DNA of 64,000 nt from Vibrio maritimus (lineage in GTDB: Bacteria > Pseudomonadota > Gammaproteobacteria > Enterobacterales > Vibrionaceae): NCBI RefSeq assembly GCF_021441885.1, contig NZ_CP090439.1, positions 992,001-1,056,000 of the forward strand. Direction: 5' to 3'. Below, one piece after another: positions 53,076 to 62,587 of this stretch. Under the pieces are notes generated by a model. It was given only the letters and a program-made list of their open reading frames with translations, ran no database searches and was not told the origin of the DNA. Made by a program: the position numbers and the translations under genes. Numbering within the stretch: the stretch's first letter is position 1; every line of letters begins with the position of its first letter.

Positions 53076-54230
53076 ATGTCGACATTAGCCATTGCCATCG
53101 GCGCCACCAGTTTGTCACTTGTACTGGTGTTCGTCTGGATGTTCTCACTCTCTCTACGCAAAAAGCGTATGGAGGAGGAGCGCGTCGCTAGAGAAGCTGC
53201 CTATCGAAGAGCAATGGAAAAAGCTCGCCAGCAGGAAAGGCAAGATCGAATCTTTAAAGCAGAGACCGGTCATGTTCCTACCATCTTATATCTCGCCAAA
53301 GAAGCTGAGCGAAATAAACCTAACGAAGCGCTGTATTGGTATCACAAAGGCGCGTTGCTCGACAACATTACCGCTATGTACGGTATTGTTCGATTAAGTG
53401 ATAAAAAGCGCGAAGATTTAGTATTGCGGGAGCAAGCTAATTACTGGCGCTTGTGCATTGCTGGGGCAGAGGGCGATATCCATGCTAAGTTTGAAGCTGC
53501 GAAAGCGCTCATCTATGGCAAGGGTGTTGAGCGAAATATTCCGCAAGGTGTTGCCAAGGTTCAAGAGGTAGCGGAAGAGGGCAACCTCGAAGGGATTTTG
53601 TTCATGGGAGATTGGAACATCTCACCAGACAACCCAACGCCGTCACCAAAACAATCGACAGAATGGTTTGAGATCGCTGCTGACAAACAAAGTGAAGAAG
53701 GGATGACTAAGCTCGGTCTTAACTACTTAAACGGTGTCGGAGTAGAGCAAGACATTCAACGTGCCTGTTATTGGTTGGAGCGAGCCGCGGAGAAAGGCAA
53801 TGTTGAGGCCATGTACTTTGCGGGTGAAGCGTGGCGTGAAGTGAAGCCTAATGGCGCGTCTATCGCCTATATTTGGTTGTTCATGTCCGCGTATATGGGG
53901 TATGAACCTGCCAAATCGGCTCGCGATACCGTGGGAAGCACATTAGGCGTGGACTCGGTTGTTGGTCTTCAATCACTAGCAAAACCAGTATTAAAGAAGC
54001 TCCAATTTGGACCCGTTGTAAAACACTCGCTTATCCGTGCCCTCAACAAGCTCTATAAACGTGAACTGCCTCTGTTTGGTTTAACTGTAGACAAAGCGGA
54101 AAGCAAAGAAGAAGTAGAGCAACCAATCCCATCTAATGAAGTGTCAGAGCAGGAGCTGCCACTACCGGATACTGATGACAGCTCCGCTCAGTATTCGTAT
54201 TCCAGCTACGGAACCAACTACACCGCATAA
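53076..54230 (+). CDS. Membrane-anchored Sel1-repeat protein
   Basis: A 384-residue protein. An N-terminal membrane helix (about 3-26) is followed by a charged coiled stretch (KKRMEEERVAREAAYRRAMEKARQQERQ) and Sel1-like repeats (about 80-300), for example EEGMTKLGLNYLNGVGVEQDIQRACYWLERAAEKGNVEAMYFAGEAW. A Pro/Glu/Ser-rich tail closes the protein. Sel1 arrays mediate protein contacts. No ribosome site is clear. It follows the second MalM gene by 122 bases and may belong to the envelope group functionally. Confidence 0.8.
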   Translation: MSTLAIAIGATSLSLVLVFVWMFSLSLRKKRMEEERVAREAAYRRAMEKARQQERQDRIFKAETGHVPTILYLAKEAERNKPNEALYWYHKGALLDNITAMYGIVRLSDKKREDLVLREQANYWRLCIAGAEGDIHAKFEAAKALIYGKGVERNIPQGVAKVQEVAEEGNLEGILFMGDWNISPDNPTPSPKQSTEWFEIAADKQSEEGMTKLGLNYLNGVGVEQDIQRACYWLERAAEKGNVEAMYFAGEAWREVKPNGASIAYIWLFMSAYMGYEPAKSARDTVGSTLGVDSVVGLQSLAKPVLKKLQFGPVVKHSLIRALNKLYKRELPLFGLTVDKAESKEEVEQPIPSNEVSEQELPLPDTDDSSAQYSYSSYGTNYTA

Positions 54231-54365
54231 AGTTTCAAATATGACGTGCTGTTTCATACAGGGCGGCTATTTTATATGTGGAAATCATTTTTGATTGTAT
54301 ATTTCATTAATGTTACTGGAAGATTTCATGTCTGTTCTTTTGGATGGAATTAAACTCAATATTGA

Positions 54366-54381
54366 TGTGAGCCCCATCACT
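54366..54381. promoter_or_regulatory. CRP-like site before the KdgM-type porin
   Basis: TGTGAGCCCCATCACT matches nine of ten positions of TGTGA-N6-TCACA, about 160 bases before the porin start. It fits catabolite control of an oligosaccharide porin. Nothing else stands out in the 311-base gap. Confidence 0.5.
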
Positions 54382-54541
54382 CAATGTACGGGTTTGACAT
54401 TTCCATGACAAAAACAAAGTTCAAAAAAATATTCTGAGCTCAGTTTTGGTGTAACGCATGAGGATGCTTGGCAGTGGCCTCATCGTTTGCACATTAAATC
54501 CGGTGCCAAATTTGGCATTCCTGTTCTATACGGAGCTTTTT

Positions 54542-55246
54542 ATGAAATCTTTTAAAATGACATTGGCGGCTGCTCTTGTTGCTGCAGTAGCACTTCCAGC
54601 AAGCGCAAACTACGTTGACGTTCGTGGCGCATACAACACAGAAGCAAAAACTTACGAGAGCCGTGTTCGCGCGGGTATGGGTTTTGCTGAAGATTGGGAA
54701 ATTCACCTAGAAGGTACTCAAGGTCACGGCGACAAAGCGTTCAGCCAAAACCAGCACACAGTAGCTGCGTTCGAGACTGAGCTTAACTACAACTACGCGA
54801 TCAACGACAACGTAACGCTAACTCCAGGTTTCGTATACTGGAATGGTACTAACCACTCTGAGTACCGTCCATACCTAAAAGCAACGTACGCGACTGGCAA
54901 CTTCTATACAGCTGCTCGTTACCGTTACCAAGCTGCAACTAACGCAGCAGACGGTTCTAACGTGAACAACACTAACCAAGTTGACGCTTGGGTTGGTTAC
55001 AACGTTGCAGACTTCAACCTAGAATATAACCCAGCTTATATCTCGCAAAAAGACGGTGGTAAGATCAACAGCGATCTATCTCGTGCTGACAGCAAGTGGG
55101 AACACACGTTCCAAGTGAAATACACTGGCTTTGACACGTGGGCACCTTACCTAGATTACCAAATTCTAGATAAGACTTACGTTAACCAAAACTCTGAAGT
55201 TAAAACTGAAAACCGTGTTCGTGTGGGTGTAACGTTCAACTTCTAA
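54542..55246 (+). CDS. KdgM-family oligosaccharide outer-membrane porin
   Basis: A 234-residue monomeric 12-strand porin of the KdgM/NanC type, which admits acidic oligosaccharides such as oligogalacturonates. The signal peptide ends PASA|NYVDVRGAYN; then YESRVRAGMGF, LTPGFVYWNG, YRPYLKATYAT and the closing strand VRVGVTFNF with terminal Phe. The ATG at 54542 has GGAG upstream; a frame from 54458 adds 28 residues without a site and hides the signal. No polygalacturonate lyase is near, so the substrate is open. Confidence 0.85.
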   Translation: MKSFKMTLAAALVAAVALPASANYVDVRGAYNTEAKTYESRVRAGMGFAEDWEIHLEGTQGHGDKAFSQNQHTVAAFETELNYNYAINDNVTLTPGFVYWNGTNHSEYRPYLKATYATGNFYTAARYRYQAATNAADGSNVNNTNQVDAWVGYNVADFNLEYNPAYISQKDGGKINSDLSRADSKWEHTFQVKYTGFDTWAPYLDYQILDKTYVNQNSEVKTENRVRVGVTFNF

Positions 55247-55284
55247 TCTGCTTAGCGTAGATTTAAGTAAACCAGATCCTAAGA

Positions 55285-55314
55285 AAATGCCGCTCTCGAT
55301 GAGCGGCATTTTTT
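55285..55314. terminator. Terminator of the KdgM-type gene
   Basis: AATGCCGCTC / GAGCGGCATT stem with a TCGAT loop and TTTTT; the minus strand gives TTTTCTT, so it also serves the convergent ato operon. Confidence 0.9.
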
Positions 55315-55338
55315 ACTTTGGGGAGAACTGAAATGTCT

Positions 55339-56016
55339 TTAAACAGGAAGAGCCATTGGTTTTAGATTATCGCTTACAAATAACTTGGCTTCCGTCGCTG
55401 CTTGCACGTCTTCGACAGTAAACTCTGGCGCAAGCTCTGTCAGCAACATACCTTTCGATGTAATCTCGATAACGCCCATCTCAGTGACAATAAGGTCAAC
55501 TTGATTAACCGCAGTCAGTGGCAGTGAGCATTGACGTAAAAGTTTAGGTTTGCCTTTCACTGTGTGTTCCATTGCTACAATGACCTTTTTGGCTCCTACC
55601 ACGAGATCCATCGCGCCGCCCATGCCAGGGACCATTTTCCCCGGGATGATCCAGTTAGCGAGATTGCCTTGTTCATCAACTTGCAGCGCGCCAAGCACGG
55701 TTGAGTCTACATGACCGCCACGAATGATGGCAAAAGATGCCGCACTATCGAAATAGCAACTGCCTTCGATTGCGGTAATGGGCTGTGCGCCCGCGTTAAC
55801 GAGATCGGGATCTGCATTTTCCTCGGTCGCCAAGTTGTCTATGCCGAGTAGGCCGTTCTCTGCCTGCATTAAGATCTCGACCTCTTTGTCCACCTCATTG
55901 GCAACAAGTGTAGGAAGGCCAATGCCAAGATTGACGATATCGCCGTCACGCATTTCTTGAGCCACACGCCACGCGATGCGGCGACGGATAGTGTGTTTAT
56001 CCAATTGAGTCGTCAT
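55339..56016 (-). CDS. atoA: 3-oxoacid CoA-transferase, subunit B
   Basis: A 225-residue subunit that carries the catalytic Glu (Glu53 in QAENGLLGI) and, with subunit A, moves CoA onto acetoacetate or related oxo acids. GIGLPTLVANEV and VPGMGGAMDLVVGAK are family signatures. Its ATG overlaps the stop of subunit A by one base (TAATG), indicating coupled translation at equal dose. Last gene of the atoB-atoD-atoA operon. Confidence 0.92.
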   Translation of the reverse strand: MTTQLDKHTIRRRIAWRVAQEMRDGDIVNLGIGLPTLVANEVDKEVEILMQAENGLLGIDNLATEENADPDLVNAGAQPITAIEGSCYFDSAASFAIIRGGHVDSTVLGALQVDEQGNLANWIIPGKMVPGMGGAMDLVVGAKKVIVAMEHTVKGKPKLLRQCSLPLTAVNQVDLIVTEMGVIEITSKGMLLTELAPEFTVEDVQAATEAKLFVSDNLKPMALPV

Positions 56017-56669
56017 TACGCATCCTCCGTCAAAATGTAATCCACATATAGGCTAGGTGTGTGTACTGATTCGGGCTCAATATCGCCCAGATTTACAATG
56101 GTTTCCGCTTCTACGATAACGGTGTCAGCGGCGGTTGCCATCAAAGGGTTGAAGTTCTGCGTTGTCTTGCGATAAAACACGTTACCACGAGTATCGACGA
56201 TTGAACCGCGAATTAAGGCAACGTCGGCTTTAAGCGGCGTTTCAAGTAGGTAATCTTTACCATCTACGTTAATGACCTGTTTACCTTCCGCTACTAATGT
56301 ACCTAAACCTGTTGGCGTTAATACGCCGCCCAGTCCAGCGCCGCCGCTTCGAATACGCTCAGCCAAGGTCCCTTGGGGAACAAGCTCTACATCAAGCGTG
56401 CCCTCGTTCATTTGTTTGCCCGTTTCTGGGTTTAAACCAATATGAGACGCATAGATTTTGCTGACGCGTTTTTGTGCAATGAGCTTACTCGTGCCATGGC
56501 CAGGTGTCGCGGTATCCGTCGATATAAGAGTAATGTCTTTAATGTCCCACTCATTGATTAAATCAATTAACGACTCTGGAGCACCCGTCGCCATAAATCC
56601 ACCGATCATGATGGTCATTCCGTCATGGAAAAGAGGACGAAGCTGCTCGGCATTTGCAGATTTTTTCAT
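56016..56669 (-). CDS. atoD: 3-oxoacid CoA-transferase, subunit A
   Basis: A 217-residue partner of the catalytic B subunit. The CoA-binding glycine-rich turn is MIGGFMATGAPESLIDLI, followed by RSGGAGLGGVLTPTGLGT and ADVALIRGSIVDTRGNVFYRKTTQNFNP. GGGAG precedes the ATG. It lies ten bases after the thiolase gene. The set activates acetoacetate (or another 3-oxoacid) to its CoA ester, which the thiolase then splits to acetyl-CoA. Confidence 0.92.
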   Translation of the reverse strand: MKKSANAEQLRPLFHDGMTIMIGGFMATGAPESLIDLINEWDIKDITLISTDTATPGHGTSKLIAQKRVSKIYASHIGLNPETGKQMNEGTLDVELVPQGTLAERIRSGGAGLGGVLTPTGLGTLVAEGKQVINVDGKDYLLETPLKADVALIRGSIVDTRGNVFYRKTTQNFNPLMATAADTVIVEAETIVNLGDIEPESVHTPSLYVDYILTEDA

Positions 56670-56679
56670 CGTATTCTCC

Positions 56680-57888
56680 CTAGTTGCAACGTTTCAAGAT
56701 GACAGCCGTACCCATACCACCGCCAATACAAAGTGATGCTAAGCCAAGGTCTTGCTGGGTTCGGTGAAGTTGATACACCAAGGTCGTTAGAATGCGGTTG
56801 CCTGAGGCGCCAATAGGGTGACCGAGTGCAATTGCCCCTCCTGAGAGGTTACTGCGCTCTAATAGCCACGGTGCATCAATATCATGTTGCTCCGCAAGAG
56901 AGTGGACAACGCCAAGCGCCTGGGCGGCAAACGCTTCGTTGAGCTCGAACACATCAATATCATCAATCGACAAATGCGCTTTGTTTAGTGTATTCGCGAT
57001 GGCGGGTACTGGACCGAGCCCCATTACTTCAGGAGCGAGCGCGCCTTGCCCATATTCAATCACCTCAGCAAGCGGCTTGAGGTTTAACCTCGCTACCGCG
57101 CTCTCTGATGCAAGAAGGATGGCTGACGCCCCGTCATTGATGCCGGAGGCATTGCCTGCGGTGACACTGCCTTCTGCATCGAATGCAGGGCGGAGTTTTT
57201 GCAATGACTCATAAGTACAATCGGCTTTTGGATATTCATCGTATTTGAATTCAATTTGACGACGTCGACTGACGATGGAAACCGGCGCAATCTCCTCATT
57301 GAAATCGCCGTTATTAATAGCGTTCACGGCCTTTTTCTGGCTATTGAGTGCAAACGCGTCCTGCTCTTCACGAGATAGGCTGAACTTCTTCGCGATGTTT
57401 TCAGCTGTGATCCCCATGTGGTACTGATGAAATGCATCCGTTAGACCATCTTTAATGATACTGTCTTCAAGGGGAAGGTGACCCATTCGTTGACCACGGC
57501 GAATCTGTCCTGAAGTAATGAATGCGGCGTTGGACATGCTCTCCATACCACAGGCGACGACCACCTCAGCATCTCCGGCTCGAATGTGGCTTGCGGCATC
57601 CATTACGGTTTTCATGCCGCTGCCGCAGATCATATTGAGCGTATAGGCAGGCACTGAATCGGGTATACCGGCCTTTAATGCTGCTTGTCTTCCTGGTCCC
57701 ATGCCGGCGCCAGCTGTGAGCACATTACCCGCGATCACTTCATCAACCATATCTGGCGAGATGTCAGCTTGCTCGAGCGCCGCTTTGATAGCATGCGCGC
57801 CAAGCTCCGATGCCGATAGGGCGCTCAATGCACCATTAAAACTGCCAATAGGCGTGCGTTTTGCCGCCACGATAAATACACGTTCCAT
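56680..57888 (-). CDS. atoB: Acetyl-CoA acetyltransferase (thiolase)
   Basis: A 402-residue degradative or biosynthetic thiolase. The active-site Cys88 lies in NMICGSGMK; His in GHPIGASGNR (about 357) and Cys387 in CIGGGMGTA complete the triad, with NEAFAAQALG between. It converts acetoacetyl-CoA to two acetyl-CoA or the reverse. GGAG precedes the ATG. First gene of the ato operon, divergent from the TIM-barrel isomerase gene across 189 bases; no AtoC-type regulator is near. Confidence 0.92.
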   Translation of the reverse strand: MERVFIVAAKRTPIGSFNGALSALSASELGAHAIKAALEQADISPDMVDEVIAGNVLTAGAGMGPGRQAALKAGIPDSVPAYTLNMICGSGMKTVMDAASHIRAGDAEVVVACGMESMSNAAFITSGQIRRGQRMGHLPLEDSIIKDGLTDAFHQYHMGITAENIAKKFSLSREEQDAFALNSQKKAVNAINNGDFNEEIAPVSIVSRRRQIEFKYDEYPKADCTYESLQKLRPAFDAEGSVTAGNASGINDGASAILLASESAVARLNLKPLAEVIEYGQGALAPEVMGLGPVPAIANTLNKAHLSIDDIDVFELNEAFAAQALGVVHSLAEQHDIDAPWLLERSNLSGGAIALGHPIGASGNRILTTLVYQLHRTQQDLGLASLCIGGGMGTAVILKRCN

Positions 57889-58077
57889 GCCTGTCTCCTA
57901 AATTTCCAAGCTTGATACCAGTCTAAATGGTCAATGCGTTGGAGCGTTACAAGCAGGAATTCAAAGCCGCTTTGCAGATTTGCAAAACCCAACTTAGTGA
58001 CGGATCACGTCTTTTTATTGGGCTAACTCTTATCTTGGAATCATCAATGCTGAATTAAAACTAGTTGGAGATAAGGT

Positions 58078-58965
58078 ATGAAAAATCGAATCGCATGCGC
58101 CCCATGCTGCTGGGGGATAGAAGAGTCTCACAGCCCGGAAAACCCAAGCTGGGGCAAGGTGCTCATGGAGGCCAGTGACAGTGGCTATCAAGGCATTGAG
58201 CTTGGTCCGACCGAGTACTTTCCCGAAGACGAATCACTACTAAGCAGTGCTTGCCGCACCCGAGGACTCACCATTTGTGCGGGTAAGCTTCAATTGCCAT
58301 TTAGTGACGTAAATGCCTTAGAACAGATTCTTGAAGAGACAGAGAAAACTTGCGTTCGTCTGAGTAAACTTGGTGCCAAAACGTTGCTGCTAATGGAAGG
58401 GAATCATCCAGAGCGTAATACTTCAGTAGGTCAAAGTGCAACGGCGCCTAGGTTGAATAAGGCTCAGAAAGACGCGTTGGTCGATGTGCTAAATAAAGTC
58501 ATCGCGGTTGCTGATAAGTACAGCTTAAGATGCTTATTGCATCCAGGTGTTGGCGGTTACATCAGCTTTCAAGATGAAATCGATTATGTCCTGTATGCCA
58601 TCCCTAATAGTAAGCTAGGTTTGTGTATCGATATTGGGCATACCTTCTTAGATGGTATGGATCCCAGCCAAGTGATTAGGCGATATGCAAGTCGCGTAGA
58701 ACACGTTCACCTTAAGGATGTGTCCGTCGATAAATTGAGGCTGGCGATACGCGACAAAAAACCTTGGGTGGACGCTTATGCAACTGGCTTGGTCACCCCT
58801 TTAGGTGAAGGCGACATTAAGCTGAAACACGTGCTTTCGACGTTAAAACAGGTCGATTATCAAGGTTGGCTTGTGGTTGAGCATGAACATGATAAGAGTG
58901 AGCTCACTCGCGTCGTAGACGATCTCAAACGCAGTCGACACTACTTAACCGCCGTTGGGGTATAG
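58078..58965 (+). CDS. TIM-barrel sugar isomerase/dehydratase (IolE-like)
   Basis: A 295-residue AP-endonuclease-2-type TIM barrel, distantly similar to IolE. Metal-ligand stretches: HPGVGGYI, LCIDIGHTFLDG, VEHVHLKDV, and Glu in VVEHEHD; ELGPTEYFPED near the start resembles the inosose-dehydratase N-terminus. It probably isomerises or dehydrates a sugar or cyclitol. It is two bases from the TauE/SafE gene, so both are co-transcribed. GGAGATAAGG precedes the ATG. Confidence 0.75.
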   Translation: MKNRIACAPCCWGIEESHSPENPSWGKVLMEASDSGYQGIELGPTEYFPEDESLLSSACRTRGLTICAGKLQLPFSDVNALEQILEETEKTCVRLSKLGAKTLLLMEGNHPERNTSVGQSATAPRLNKAQKDALVDVLNKVIAVADKYSLRCLLHPGVGGYISFQDEIDYVLYAIPNSKLGLCIDIGHTFLDGMDPSQVIRRYASRVEHVHLKDVSVDKLRLAIRDKKPWVDAYATGLVTPLGEGDIKLKHVLSTLKQVDYQGWLVVEHEHDKSELTRVVDDLKRSRHYLTAVGV

Positions 58966-58967
58966 CG

Positions 58968-59723
58968 GTGAGCGTGGTCAACGACCCACTTTTCTATGTC
59001 ATGGCTGTTCCTGCCGTCCTTATCTATGGAATTGGCAAGGGCGGTCTTGGCGGGGCGTTAGGTATTATCGCCGTGCCGCTTATGGCGCTCGCCGTCGCAC
59101 CCACACAAGCAGCGGCGATATTGCTGCCCATTCTAATCGTGATGGATATCTTTGCGGTTCGTCACCATTATAAAAACGCCGATTACAGAGTGATCAAAAG
59201 CATGCTGCCAGGCGCTTTGCTCGGCGTGTTACTAGCGGGGCTGTTTCTGGGAGTGACTTCAGAAGCGGGTCTAAAGCTTACTATTGGTTTGCTGTCACTA
59301 GCATTCTGCTTTCAGTACTGGCTGGGTGGCGAGCGTGAGCGATCAAAGCCAAGTACTTTTTCGGCGTGGTTCTGGAGCAGTTTAAGTGGATTTTCGAGTA
59401 CCGCTATTCATGCTGGTGGAGGACCGGCAAGCATCTACTTGCTGCCGTTGAAGCTTGAGAAGGTCACTTTGATTGCAACCATGGCGGTGTTGTTTGGTCT
59501 TATTAATCTAGCAAAAGTGATCCCATATCTAGTACTAGGTGAGTTTGATTCTACCAACCTGTTAACGGCGCTTATTCTTATTCCTTTGGCACCGCTTGGC
59601 GTCAAACTCGGGGTAATGCTGCTGCATCGTGTCAGTCAGACGAGGATCTATCAGCTTTGTTATCTGTTCCTATTTTTATCGGGTAGCAAGCTCTGTTTTG
59701 ATGCGGCTGTTGCTGTCATTTAA
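58968..59723 (+). CDS. TauE/SafE-family (sulfite exporter type) permease
   Basis: A 251-residue inner-membrane protein with about eight helices of the TauE/SafE family, members of which export sulfite, sulfoacetate or other organic anions. IYGIGKGGLGGALGIIAVPLMAL and the second-half STAIHAGGGPASIYLLPL are the two family repeats. It starts with GTG two bases after the isomerase stop, so translation is coupled. It overlaps the convergent LysR gene by four bases. The combination with a sugar isomerase is uncommon. Confidence 0.85.
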   Translation: MSVVNDPLFYVMAVPAVLIYGIGKGGLGGALGIIAVPLMALAVAPTQAAAILLPILIVMDIFAVRHHYKNADYRVIKSMLPGALLGVLLAGLFLGVTSEAGLKLTIGLLSLAFCFQYWLGGERERSKPSTFSAWFWSSLSGFSSTAIHAGGGPASIYLLPLKLEKVTLIATMAVLFGLINLAKVIPYLVLGEFDSTNLLTALILIPLAPLGVKLGVMLLHRVSQTRIYQLCYLFLFLSGSKLCFDAAVAVI

Positions 59724-60622
59724 TTCCCTGCATCTGGGTCATCACTTAACAAGTACGTTTTGAACTTTGTCGCAGTTGGTGAAGCCGACTGCGGCGAGTG
59801 ATAGTACAGGTTGAGGCTCCACACGCTAGTCTCATAATCAAGCAAAAGTGGCTTTAACTTGCCATTATCAATCGCCTCATTGACCACAAAGTCAGGTAAA
59901 TAGGCGATACCCATTCCGTTCATCACCCCTTTTAGAAGTAAATCACTGTCGTTGACTTCAATGGTTTTTGGCACCTTTAAAAGAATATTTTCAGACTGAC
60001 GTCTAAAGATCCAATCGTTGCTGCCTGTTAACGTTGTTGCTACTAAGCACGGATGTTTAAGGAGATCTTGTGGATGCTCAGGTTCATTGTGATCACTCAG
60101 GTAGTCGGGGGAGGCCACAACGACGAATGGGCATTGCATTAGCTCTCTTTTCACTAGCAATAAATCTTTTTCTCGATAGCCCTGATAGCTCGCATTGGCG
60201 CTGATCATCAGGTCACTGGTACTTGCATGGTCGAGTGCCCAAGGGGTGACATTGATATTAAAAGTGACCTCTGGGTGATCGTTGGCGTAGTGACGCAGTT
60301 TATCCATTAGAAAGTGATTGGCATAAACGGGGGTACAGGCGATATCAATATGACCTTTCTCATGGGATTGATAGTCTTCGAGCTTACGCGTAATGCGCTC
60401 GGCACTATCGACAAGTGGGGAGAATTCTTCAAACAAGGTTTGCCCAGCGTGTGTTGCCTCTAAAAGGCGATTTGAGCGATAGCAAAGCGCTGTCCCGAAG
60501 TGACTTTCTAGCTCTTGCAACCAACGACTGCCCGCGGAGACCGAGATATTGCAGCGCCGCGCAGCCGACGATATTGAACCAGAGCGAATGACGTAGATAA
60601 AGAAAGCCATTTTATCGAGCAT
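59720..60622 (-). CDS. LysR-family regulator facing the isomerase/TauE pair
   Basis: A 300-residue LysR protein: winged helix GSISSAARRCNISVSAGSRWLQELESHFGTALCYRSNRLLEATHAG, then an effector domain beginning KGHIDIACTPVYA. It converges with the TauE gene and follows the sugar symporter gene behind a terminator. Its target is unknown; either neighbour is possible. ATG is preceded by GGGAGACA. Confidence 0.87.
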   Translation of the reverse strand: MLDKMAFFIYVIRSGSISSAARRCNISVSAGSRWLQELESHFGTALCYRSNRLLEATHAGQTLFEEFSPLVDSAERITRKLEDYQSHEKGHIDIACTPVYANHFLMDKLRHYANDHPEVTFNINVTPWALDHASTSDLMISANASYQGYREKDLLLVKRELMQCPFVVVASPDYLSDHNEPEHPQDLLKHPCLVATTLTGSNDWIFRRQSENILLKVPKTIEVNDSDLLLKGVMNGMGIAYLPDFVVNEAIDNGKLKPLLLDYETSVWSLNLYYHSPQSASPTATKFKTYLLSDDPDAGN

Positions 60623-60692
60623 AAGTTGTCTCCCTGTGTGTCGGTTTTGCGTTTAAACAATACTAAGACTCAAATCGTGAAACCAGAAACGA

Positions 60693-60720
60693 AAAATGGG
60701 AACGGACAGTATCCGTTCCC
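60693..60720 (-). terminator. Terminator of the sugar symporter gene
   Basis: Perfect nine-base stem GGGAACGGA / TCCGTTCCC with a five-base loop; the minus strand continues ATTTTTCG. Confidence 0.88.
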
Positions 60721-60742
60721 AAGTGTGCTAACTGACTAATGG

Positions 60743-62185
60743 TTAAACATGAGCTTGGTCAGTTGAGTGGGTATGCTTTTTACCCAGTTTTTCTGCCATT
60801 GCTTCTTCCATTTTCTCAAGGCTGACGCCTTTGGTTTCAGGTACGTAGCGAACGACCACAAACATACAGATGATGGAAAGGACCGCGAATAACCAGAAGG
60901 CGAAGGCACCGTTAAAGTTCTCTTGCAGGTAAGCGTTGTCATTTAGCATAGGGAATGATTGCGTGACGATGAAGCCAGTGAACCATTGTGCACCTACCGC
61001 AATTGCCATTGCACGTGAGCGGATGCTGTTCGGGAAAATCTCAGAAATCATAGTCCAACACGCACAGCCCCATGACGTTGCGTAAGAGACAACATACAGA
61101 CATAGAGCGAATAGAGCAGCGTACCCTTCTGTTTGTTGATACAGCACGTAGCCTACGACAAACATACCGAACGCACAGCCAAATGTACCGTATTTCATCA
61201 GCGGTAGACGACCCACTTTGTCGATAAGGTACATACCCAAAGCGTTACCTAAGATAAACACGACGCCGACAAATGTAGTTTGGAAAAGCGCATTTTCAGT
61301 TGAGCCAGTAATCGGCTTAAGGATCTCTGGCGTGTAGTACATGATGACGTTGATACCAGTTAACTGCTGAGCCGCTGCGATAAACGTACCGATAACCAAA
61401 ATAGCAAATAGAAGGGGAGAGCGAAGGCTGACTTTGTTTTTGTTAGAGGAGCGGCTGTCCTTTAAAGAGTCTTGAATTTCAGAGATGAGTCGGTCGGCAT
61501 GTTCAGGGTTCGAGATGCGAGATAGTGTTGCTTTCGCTTCCGTGAGTTTGCCTTTCAATACTAGCCAACGTGGTGACTCTGGAATAATAAATAGCAGCGC
61601 AGCGAACAGAGCTGCTGGGATGATCTCTGAACCGAGCATCCATCGCCAGCCCATATCTACCAACCATGCTTCTGACATACCCTTTGCGATGAGGTAGTTA
61701 ACATAAAACACGCCAGTTTGACCAATTACGGCAGACTGTTGGAACATACTTACTGCTCGCCCACGAAAATCCTTTGGTGCGACTTCTGACATGTACATGG
61801 GTGATACCACACAGGCCAAGCCAACAGCGACGCCACCGACAATACGCAACATGACGTAAAAACTGAATGTACTGGCGAGTGCTGAGCCAACCGCGGAGAT
61901 CATAAATAAGATGGCGGCGATAAAGAGGGTGTTACGTCGTCCGTATTTTAGTGCTGCCCAACCAGCACTCACGGCACCGATAATACTGCCGAGTACCACA
62001 CTGGATACGGCCCAGCCAGTTTGCGCGGAACTGAGTCCGAAGTGTTCACGGATGGGACCAATCGCACCGGATATTACCGCGGTGTCATAGCCTAAGAGGA
62101 TTCCACCGAGCGCTGCTATACAACAGATACGAACGATATAGGCAATATTGTGCTTACTAGCTTCTACCTTGGATGTTGCTTCCAT
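60743..62185 (-). CDS. MFS sugar/inositol proton symporter
   Basis: A 480-residue twelve-helix transporter of the sugar porter family (XylE/GalP/IolT type). Signatures: GGILLGYDTAVISGA, the loop-2 GRR in KYGRRNTLF, PESPRWLVLKGK after helix 6, and VPETKGVSLEKMEE at the end. Placed divergently from iolE-iolD, it is most simply a myo-inositol importer (IolT-like), though sugar uptake is not excluded. AAGGA precedes the ATG. One of the 16-base palindromes lies 144-159 bases before its start. Confidence 0.87.
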   Translation of the reverse strand: MEATSKVEASKHNIAYIVRICCIAALGGILLGYDTAVISGAIGPIREHFGLSSAQTGWAVSSVVLGSIIGAVSAGWAALKYGRRNTLFIAAILFMISAVGSALASTFSFYVMLRIVGGVAVGLACVVSPMYMSEVAPKDFRGRAVSMFQQSAVIGQTGVFYVNYLIAKGMSEAWLVDMGWRWMLGSEIIPAALFAALLFIIPESPRWLVLKGKLTEAKATLSRISNPEHADRLISEIQDSLKDSRSSNKNKVSLRSPLLFAILVIGTFIAAAQQLTGINVIMYYTPEILKPITGSTENALFQTTFVGVVFILGNALGMYLIDKVGRLPLMKYGTFGCAFGMFVVGYVLYQQTEGYAALFALCLYVVSYATSWGCACWTMISEIFPNSIRSRAMAIAVGAQWFTGFIVTQSFPMLNDNAYLQENFNGAFAFWLFAVLSIICMFVVVRYVPETKGVSLEKMEEAMAEKLGKKHTHSTDQAHV

Positions 62186-62328
62186 TAGATTTTTCCTTAT
62201 TGAGATTCCCTCAAAACTGTCCCTTTACCATCGAACAAGGTTTAGCTGAGGTGAGCCCAATACTTCGGTTTGTAGGGTACGAGTATTGGCATTCTATAAG
62301 TCCAGCAGATGTTATAGTTGTGTGTGTT

Positions 62329-62344
62329 TGAAAATTATTTTTCA
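62329..62344. promoter_or_regulatory. Candidate IolR-type operator, site 1
   Basis: TGAAAATTATTTTTCA, matching the perfect palindrome at 62588 in 14 of 16 positions; nearest to the symporter gene. Confidence 0.6.
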
Positions 62345-62435
62345 TTTTGCTGGTGTTTTAATCATATGGACTCTTTTTGATTTCTACTACCGGTAAACTG
62401 TCATTTTGTCCAAAAATGTTACCTCTATCAAACTA

Positions 62436-62451
62436 TGAAAAATCTTTATCA
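62436..62451. promoter_or_regulatory. Candidate IolR-type operator, site 2
   Basis: TGAAAAATCTTTATCA, 14 of 16 positions as in the perfect palindrome at 62588; middle of the divergent gap. Confidence 0.55.
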
Positions 62452-62587
62452 AATCCTACAATTATTATAAGCAATTGATTTTAATACTTAATTTAAAAGT
62501 GAGATCTAGATCAAAAACAGTGGAAAGCCACGTGCTATATAGGTTTTTTCCAAATTTATGTTGTTTTGAAAATCTCATTGAGTGAGA

